A stretch of 64,000 nucleotides of DNA from Norana najaformis (Eukaryota; Annelida; Clitellata; Crassiclitellata; Hormogastridae). Position 1 is the first letter of the stretch, and each line of letters opens with the position of its first letter. Under the pieces are notes generated by a model. The model was not told the DNA's origin. It worked only from the letters and a program-made list of their open reading frames with translations, and did no database searches. A program made the translations under genes and the position numbers. Location of the stretch: assembly GCA_964023275.1 (NCBI GenBank), contig OZ029921.1, forward strand, positions 17,086,204 to 17,150,203. Direction: 5' to 3'. Below are positions 62,401-64,000 of this stretch, piece after piece.

Positions 62401-63876
62401 ATGGAACTTCGAACAGTGTAATTGATGAGTCATTGGGTTGTTTACTTGTTTATGCACGTGTTGATCACATGCTTGCAGTTACTAGTTATGTCTAACTGGT
62501 AACATGTTTCTACTGTTGGATGCATCTAGATATCACACATTGAACATTATATGGTATCAGCGGGTTCGCAATTTATCACATGGGTGCTCATGTGGGAAAC
62601 GTTGAGCTTGCATTCCGATGAGTCATGGACCGGCCTTGTCCTGTCTGAACTGGTCTGCTGTCATGGCAGGAAAAAGCCTATAAAATGTGATCAAAAAGAT
62701 GTTGTTAAGAGAGTATGAAAAAGATTTTGTAGCAGTAGACTTTTGTGTACTCTGCTGATAGTTTGAGTTACAAATGTCATTGATAGACTCATGTGTTTAG
62801 AAACTGTATATCAATGTCTGAAGTACTGTTTTGTGTTTATTTTAGTAATGAAATATGCAAAAATCAAAGACCATGTGTCTTGGTTCAAGTTAACACTATG
62901 CTACAAATCATGCAAGTTGACAGCTGATCGACTGACACTTAACGACAAGGTGTTTGTAATTTTAGTGCAGTGAATTTCAACTACATAGCCATCCAGTGGG
63001 AGAAACCAGCGACCTATGGTGATGCAGCAGTTGCTGGTTACAAAATCTATGTCAATGGAGTTGTTGAAACAGTTCTTGGACCAGACCAGTTCTCTTACTC
63101 ATTTACTCATGGACAGTGGTGTCACGAATATGTGTTTCAAGTCCAGGTAACAGTTAACTTACTCTATTCAGATATTTTGTGAAATTGATCGAATGTCTGC
63201 AGTTTTTTGTTTTCAATTATTTAGACTGACGAGGGTAAATTTAATGTAATGACTAAATTTATATAGCATACCTATGCCCCTGCACAGAGTGCTTCTACCG
63301 CCAAAGCTGTGTCTGAGAAAAGAACTTGAATCTGTCTTTTACCCTCCATTTGTGTTTATCATATTTAACTCAAATAATTCATCTATGCATCTAGCCCGCC
63401 TATGCATATAGCAAGTGGAACTCCTTAATTGTGTAAATATACACTGCCAAAATGTGCCCATGCTTATAAACAATAATAAAATTAATAATATCTGCTGAAC
63501 TTTTACTTTGGATTTTCACGCATATGAACTTTTCATAATTTTCATAGTTTGCTCTGTGATTTCATTTGAGTCAATTGAGCTCAGTCTAAAGAGCATATGT
63601 GGTTATGTGTGTATGCTTTGGAGTATGTATATATCTCGACTATTACATTGTGCCTTTTTTACTTCACAACAGTACAAGTGCAGAATCTGTTGTCTTACAT
63701 AGGCTGTGACGAATGTGGAAAAGCTGGCAAGTCGGCCATCCGATCCGTTAGTTTTGGTATGGCCTGGTGTCTTGCCACCTGTACTGGCTCAGGCTCCTCC
63801 AGTCACAGCGAATACTGTGAAGATTGTATGGGATGCACCCTACACAACTGAAAGTGTCAAAATTAAACAGCTTAAG
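14615..63876 (+). CDS. Giant cupredoxin-repeat / fibronectin type III protein (3' end beyond the window)
   Basis: I traced 52 exons from ATG 14615 to the donor at 63876. They sum to 8877 nt and 2959 codons with no stop. Every junction agrees in phase and has AG acceptor and GT donor. Order of the product: polar N-terminus (1-85), seven cupredoxin-like repeats (about 88-798), an Fn3-associated domain (799-913), two FN3 domains (914-1093), a polar linker with coiled coil (1094-1557), and about thirteen further FN3 domains. No signal peptide or membrane segment is seen, and the start MGSGAS fits N-myristoylation, so a cytosolic or membrane-bound inner-face location is inferred. I do not recognise a named orthologue. 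A structural or scaffolding role is a guess from the repeat architecture. Exon lists are in the block entries. Least certain borders: acceptor 37364 versus 37379, the aag acceptor at 44901, and donor 61850. Confidence 0.85.
16259..16506 (+). mobile_element. tRNA-derived SINE, family A (copy 1)
   Basis: Aligns along its length with the copy at 22790-23056: tcggtaacgca, then gttgcgggtttgactcc (a B box with one change), caagttgtttgcgcac, gggaagcaaacagcaagtcc, and ccttgggattcgtccattgc. It lies in intron 2 of the giant gene. Confidence 0.75.
16692..17304 (+). mobile_element. TIR DNA element, family M (copy B)
   Basis: Its start (gtgcctgtgaatgagaaaac) and the complement of its end (ggttgcgcctgagaaaaccc) form terminal inverted repeats. 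The body matches the complement of 21943-22540 along most of its length, for example agtttgatact, gagaaat, gcaagttaaagttt and ctaacacaacaa. A 70 to 86 codon frame near the start is shared in part by both copies (FLRNRKLKF against LRNCKLKFA) but has no domain match and is probably a by-product. Intron 2 of the giant gene. Confidence 0.65.
19688..19885 (-). mobile_element. tRNA-derived SINE, family B (copy 1)
   Basis: On the minus strand: ATGGTAGCTGATTGTCAGAG (A-box region), then GTACGGGTTCGAGCC (perfect B box), then GACCTTGAGCAAAGTCC, ending in an (ATT/AAT)n tail seen at 19688-19720. It lies in intron 4 of the giant gene, about 100 bases before the next acceptor. Confidence 0.8.
21529..21863. 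mobile_element. Fold-back element with 81-bp arms
   Basis: Bases 21529-21609 and 21783-21863 are near-identical inverted repeats, starting CAGAAGTAAGCTTGGCTTAC and ending TATTTATGAAAGGTGC. They enclose about 170 bases. No coding frame and no clear target duplication. Most likely a MITE-type insertion in intron 6 of the giant gene. Confidence 0.75.
21943..22540 (-). mobile_element. TIR DNA element, family M (copy A)
   Basis: Ends in inverted repeats of about 35 bases: plus-strand start gtcaccatgcctgaacaaac and complement of the end gtgaccaagcatgagaaaac, both followed by CCTCACAAWGTCGGC. About 600 bases long. It is the reverse-orientation relative of 16692-17304. No transposase frame is present, so it is non-autonomous. 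Confidence 0.7.
22713..23133 (+). mobile_element. tRNA-derived SINE, family A (copy 2), flanked by perfect 77-bp direct repeats
   Basis: The SINE body (22790-23056) has ttatcggtaacgcgcttgc as A-box region and GGTTCGACTCC as a perfect B box at 22833-22843, followed by the family A body. On both sides lies the same 77-base sequence, 22713-22789 and 23057-23133, starting tagtcaagcaaaaattagaa. It is the best preserved family A copy in the window. Intron 6 of the giant gene. Confidence 0.85.
24310..24490 (-). repeat. Dispersed repeat shared with 62560-62700
   Basis: The complement of this stretch contains ttatcacgtgagcactcgtg, gtcaagcttccattg, gagtcagctgg and tactggtctgctattttggc. The plus strand at 62560-62700 has ttatcacatgggtgctcatg, gttgagcttgcattc, gagtcatggac and aactggtctgctgtcatggc in the same order. 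No coding frame; class unknown. Confidence 0.55.
28657..30348 (-). pseudogene. Putative transposase-like gene interrupted by one in-frame TAG
   Basis: The frame has 564 codons counting the stops and would be continuous but for TAG at 29461-29463 (…HMKET, stop, DNLKQLL…). Codons on both sides stay in one frame. The N-terminus has Cys/His pairs (FCYICGE at 12-18, HICCATC at 54-60, DDCYFC near 91-96), suggesting zinc binding. The rest matches, from memory, a multi-copy family of uncharacterised animal proteins: GYTKYMCFLCKWDSR, PPLHIKLSLVKNFVKAMD, KEGVFVGPQIREL, and SDEHGERFHQDIATMEQRYQ. Conserved acids in LFVDSS, LCGDLK and DEHGE are possible DDE residues; this is inference. The single nonsense change suggests a young copy, or a sequence error. 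Confidence 0.75.
30463..30498 (-). promoter_or_regulatory. TATA box and paired CRE-like sites of the transposon gene
   Basis: Read on the minus strand, TATATAAAG (30471-30463) lies about 115 bases upstream of the ATG at 30348. Just upstream of it are TGACGTCA (30481-30488) and TGACGTAA (30491-30498, reverse), a CRE-type pair within 18 bases. These would suit transcription inside the host gene intron. Confidence 0.5.
30955..31030. repeat. (GGT/GGC/GAT)n trinucleotide repeat
   Basis: A run of GGT, GAT and GGC units about 100 bases before the exon at 31137. The poly-His and poly-Thr minus-strand frames over it are translations of the repeat. Confidence 0.9.
32125..32300 (-). mobile_element. tRNA-derived SINE, family B (copy 2, degenerate)
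   Basis: Shows the same order as 19688-19885: an ATT-type tail, cctcaaggtcctatcac, ggcttgaaccc (B box complement with one change) and ctctacattacaa. Intron between exons 31889-31940 and 32441-32613. Confidence 0.6.
35470..36770 (-). mobile_element. Decayed CR1-like LINE covering the reverse transcriptase
   Basis: The minus strand, from right to left, reads LPIITKIINPSLS, VVKPLLKKPSLD, PISNLSFLSKL (36555-36310), then CSVPQGSVLGLLLYILYTFP and DHHLYTDNTQSFMSFS (36040-35860, a degenerate YADD box), then FKTEFLIIGLREQLNKL (35750-35690). The order matches a CR1/Rex-type reverse transcriptase. Many stops and shifts. It fills the intron between exons 35254-35413 and 36976-37130. Confidence 0.8.
36976..38317 (+). 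CDS. Giant gene, exons 22-24: Fn3-associated / CHB_HEX_C-like domain
   Basis: Exons 36976-37130, 37364-37470 and 38236-38317. The peptide contains LFYTTDGSEPALHSS, then LKFIRAVAVSPG and SDVLTSKRFWVL, the pattern of the Fn3-associated or chitobiase C-terminal-like domain, which in bacteria and eukaryotes accompanies FN3 and enzyme domains. It bridges the cupredoxin block and the first FN3 domains. The acceptor for the middle exon may be 37364 (tcaag, better pyrimidine tract) or 37379 (cgcag). Both keep frame and differ by five residues. Confidence 0.75.
38676..40538 (+). CDS. Giant gene, exons 25-28: first two FN3 domains
   Basis: Exons 38676-38801, 39433-39585, 39891-40055 and 40442-40538, all phase 0 at their inner borders. 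The first pair gives MKVTWDAPL, AGYQLLLNG, ATVTGLAGGRTYEVQLVAY. The second gives MSIVWMSLN, VEGYRIYLNG and GVVYKVKVAAIPPG. These are the B-strand Trp, the Tyr-bearing C strand with the L/YxNG turn and the F strand typical of FN3. Each domain is split once between the C and C' strands, right after GYQ or after the LNG hairpin, and this split recurs in later domains. Confidence 0.82.
38945..39150 (-). mobile_element. tRNA-derived SINE, family C
   Basis: On the minus strand: CTAGTTAGCTGTTTCAGTGA (A-box region), then CCCTGGTTCGCGTCCC (B box), then a body ending in ggtcaaggccatacggtcgc. The last part recurs at 33115-33210 in the same gene as a partial copy. Confidence 0.65.
40090..40285. repeat. 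(GGT/GAT)n trinucleotide tract just after a splice donor
   Basis: Begins about 35 bases after the donor of exon 39891-40055 and runs for nearly 200 bases. The long poly-Val, poly-His, poly-Gly and poly-Pro frames here are repeat translations. Confidence 0.92.
40618..40853 (-). mobile_element. tRNA-derived SINE, family A (copy 3)
   Basis: The complement carries ggtggtctattcagtcagca, a decayed B box (cagttctagactg), then tgaccctgggcaagttgtc, gccaagtcctgaaaatgtgc, tggccccatgtccaagacct and ggttcaagggcctaag, in family A order. Intron after exon 40442-40538. Confidence 0.65.
41443..46882 (+). CDS. Giant gene, exons 29-32: acidic and Ser/Gln-rich linker with coiled coil
   Basis: Exons 41443-41601, 43634-44467 (834 nt, second largest), 44902-45144 and 46728-46882. 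The first is acidic (PEEEAENEANEEDG). The large exon is rich in Ser, Gln, Asn and His with no globular pattern, and ends in a heptad-like stretch (VKEQQLLMQEKYDLMLKLQA, about residues 1378-1418) that should form a coiled coil. The third is Ser-rich with PAPPVPQQHS, and the fourth is charged. Borders are phase 1 throughout until the last donor (TCA before gtgagc), which returns to phase 0. If that donor is not used, a TAG ends the frame at 46909, giving a short isoform. The acceptor of the third exon is aag, weaker than its neighbours. Confidence 0.7.
42535..42735 (-). mobile_element. tRNA-derived SINE, family A (copy 4, strongly decayed)
   Basis: Retains ggtctcggacatggccagat, ttcaggacttgcc and, further on, a B-box complement (gggttgaacctgc). 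Fits family A on the minus strand with a long 3' to 5' loss. Intron between exons 41443-41601 and 43634-44467. Confidence 0.45.
45691..47288. repeat. Exact 32-base direct repeat at 45691-45722 and 47257-47288
   Basis: The sequence tgttattaaggaatctctga plus ttacaagagctt occurs twice, about 1.57 kb apart, on either side of exon 46728-46882. The second copy lies just before the acceptor of exon 47310-47476. No coding role seen. Confidence 0.7.
47310..57226 (+). CDS. Giant gene, exons 33-45: FN3 domains 3-10
   Basis: Exons: 47310-47476, 48598-48714, 49105-49246, 49628-49855, 50288-50424, 50770-50890, 51512-51709, 52043-52217, 52727-52876, 53969-54070, 55112-55207, 55542-55724, 56292-57226. FN3 markers in order: VCVSWKYP with GLASGTTYSIYVV; DIIGYQLLVDG with LQPGKTIKASIAPV; AMVAWENP with LTPGKTYDVSIKAF; LEVSWDMPQQYGEA with GYQMLKDG; MIVWSKA with LQPNTPYTFVVEA; VQLSWDPPKERG with LKEKTDYLITVTA; VTLEWEPAKV with LEAGVMYKFVVEA; VNLYWEKP with CKPGKTYKIVLVA. 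The last exon, 935 nt, carries about two and a half FN3 domains without an intron, unlike the rest of the array. It would read on to a stop at 57265 if its donor at 57227 were skipped. Confidence 0.82.
52988..53330 (-). mobile_element. LINE 3' region, family A (copy 3)
   Basis: Shares aaagctaaattgcggaaacc, cttattcataggc, and ttccaggtgcaaatccaaag with the family A ends at 11611 and 13738. It is heavily mutated. Plus-oriented tails of the same family (gggtgctgtagaaatct) occur nearby at about 52440-52465 and 53850-53885. Confidence 0.55.
55800..56180 (+). repeat. Dispersed repeat shared with 62600-62960
   Basis: Shared, in order: aactgtatat, ctgaagtactgtttt, ctgtgtgtctt, caagttaa, gctctacaaat and ttgacactt, each with a close match at 62795-62945. 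Both copies sit directly upstream of an FN3 exon acceptor in the giant gene. No coding frame. Confidence 0.5.
57723..63876 (+). CDS. Giant gene, exons 46-52: FN3 domains 11-15, running off the window
   Basis: Exons: 57723-57852, 59370-59598, 59932-60204, 60684-60972, 61672-61850, 62966-63146, 63703-63876. Markers: ALVQWQTQ with IRQYNITWKN; FIIEWSEPRLYG with DGYQVYVNEKK; IHLEWTEYQE with HYVRLYAVGA; IAIQWEKPATYGDA with AGYKIYVNG; VKIVWDAPYTTES, where the window ends this domain midway. The donor at 61850 (GCACG before gttaga) with acceptor tttag at 62965 restores TVSARAVNFNYIAIQWEKP in frame. A second choice (cag at 62970) would need a different donor and gives a worse FN3 start. The last exon ends in phase 0 before gtaggc, so at least one more exon follows to the right. 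Confidence 0.8.
58201..58644. mobile_element. Fold-back element nested in the hAT element
   Basis: The left arm (gctatcttatagtgtcg, ccattagcacgtgggcgtgg, cttcag, atccagtaggatgcactgca) reappears in inverted order to the right (complement: caatcttacagtatcg, ccattagcatgtgggcatgg, cttcag, atccagcaggatgtgcagct). The arms span at least 130 bases with gaps. Visibly more GC-rich than its surroundings. Confidence 0.65.
58408..58474 (-). mobile_element. LINE family A 3' tail, nested in the fold-back element
   Basis: These 67 bases are identical to 11617-11683, the 3' end of family A. It is a very short 5'-truncated insertion inside the fold-back element. Confidence 0.75.
60225..60450. repeat. Minisatellite of (AATCT)n plus a 27-base spacer
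   Basis: Five copies of atgactcctatagcttcgtt plus atcat, separated by two to four AATCT units. One copy lacks a base (tatagttcg) and the last differs at the end (atcgtag). It begins some 20 bases after the donor of exon 59932-60204. Confidence 0.92.
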
Positions 63877-64000
63877 GTAGGCATTTAATTAGCAGTGACA
63901 TTTATAAAAGATTAGTGGTGGAGGAATAACTTTGTTTTTTGTTATGTGATGATCATATTTATAATTTAGTGTACACTCTTATCTATCAAAAACTTATATC

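Overview
The window looks like nuclear DNA from an invertebrate metazoan. It is AT-rich by eye, has GT-AG introns of a few hundred bases to over 2.5 kb, and carries tRNA-derived SINEs, decayed CR1-like LINEs, hAT-type and fold-back DNA elements and trinucleotide microsatellites. The phylum cannot be fixed from the sequence alone. Most coding sequence sits in short exons, so gene models were built by hand from splice sites, intron phase and protein similarity from memory.

Layout. (1) 44-2611 (+): the 3' end of a gene whose product ends in a DUF5054-like domain. It has two tandem, alternative, stop-containing terminal exons. (2) 4331-8757 (-): a dual-specificity phosphatase 12 (DUSP12/YVH1) gene, seven exons recovered. 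The first coding exon(s) were not found. (3) 8758-14600: a repeat-filled interval with several LINE relics and a GC-richer stretch at about 13260-13440 carrying two CACGTG boxes, a plausible promoter zone for the large + strand gene. (4) 14615-63876 (+), running off the right edge: one very large gene, 52 exons reconstructed here, with phases that agree at every junction, giving 2959 codons without a stop. Its product starts with an N-myristoylation-type motif and no signal peptide. It then has seven cupredoxin-like repeats, one Fn3-associated (CHB_HEX_C-like) domain, two FN3 domains, a 460-residue polar linker with a predicted coiled coil, and about thirteen more FN3 domains.

The introns of the large gene hold most of the accessory material: tRNA-SINEs of three families (one flanked by a perfect 77-bp direct repeat), two opposite-oriented copies of a 0.6-kb TIR element, an 81-bp-arm fold-back element, a 2.2-kb DNA-transposon-like element with an almost intact 564-codon reading frame broken by one TAG, a CR1-like LINE relic, a hAT-type element with an 8-bp target duplication that contains a fold-back element that in turn contains a LINE tail, and a minisatellite just after a splice donor.

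The three host genes show no obvious functional link. The best candidate for an undescribed system is the giant intracellular-looking cupredoxin/FN3 protein, whose cupredoxin repeats keep a histidine but have lost the C-terminal Cys-His-Met copper ligands.
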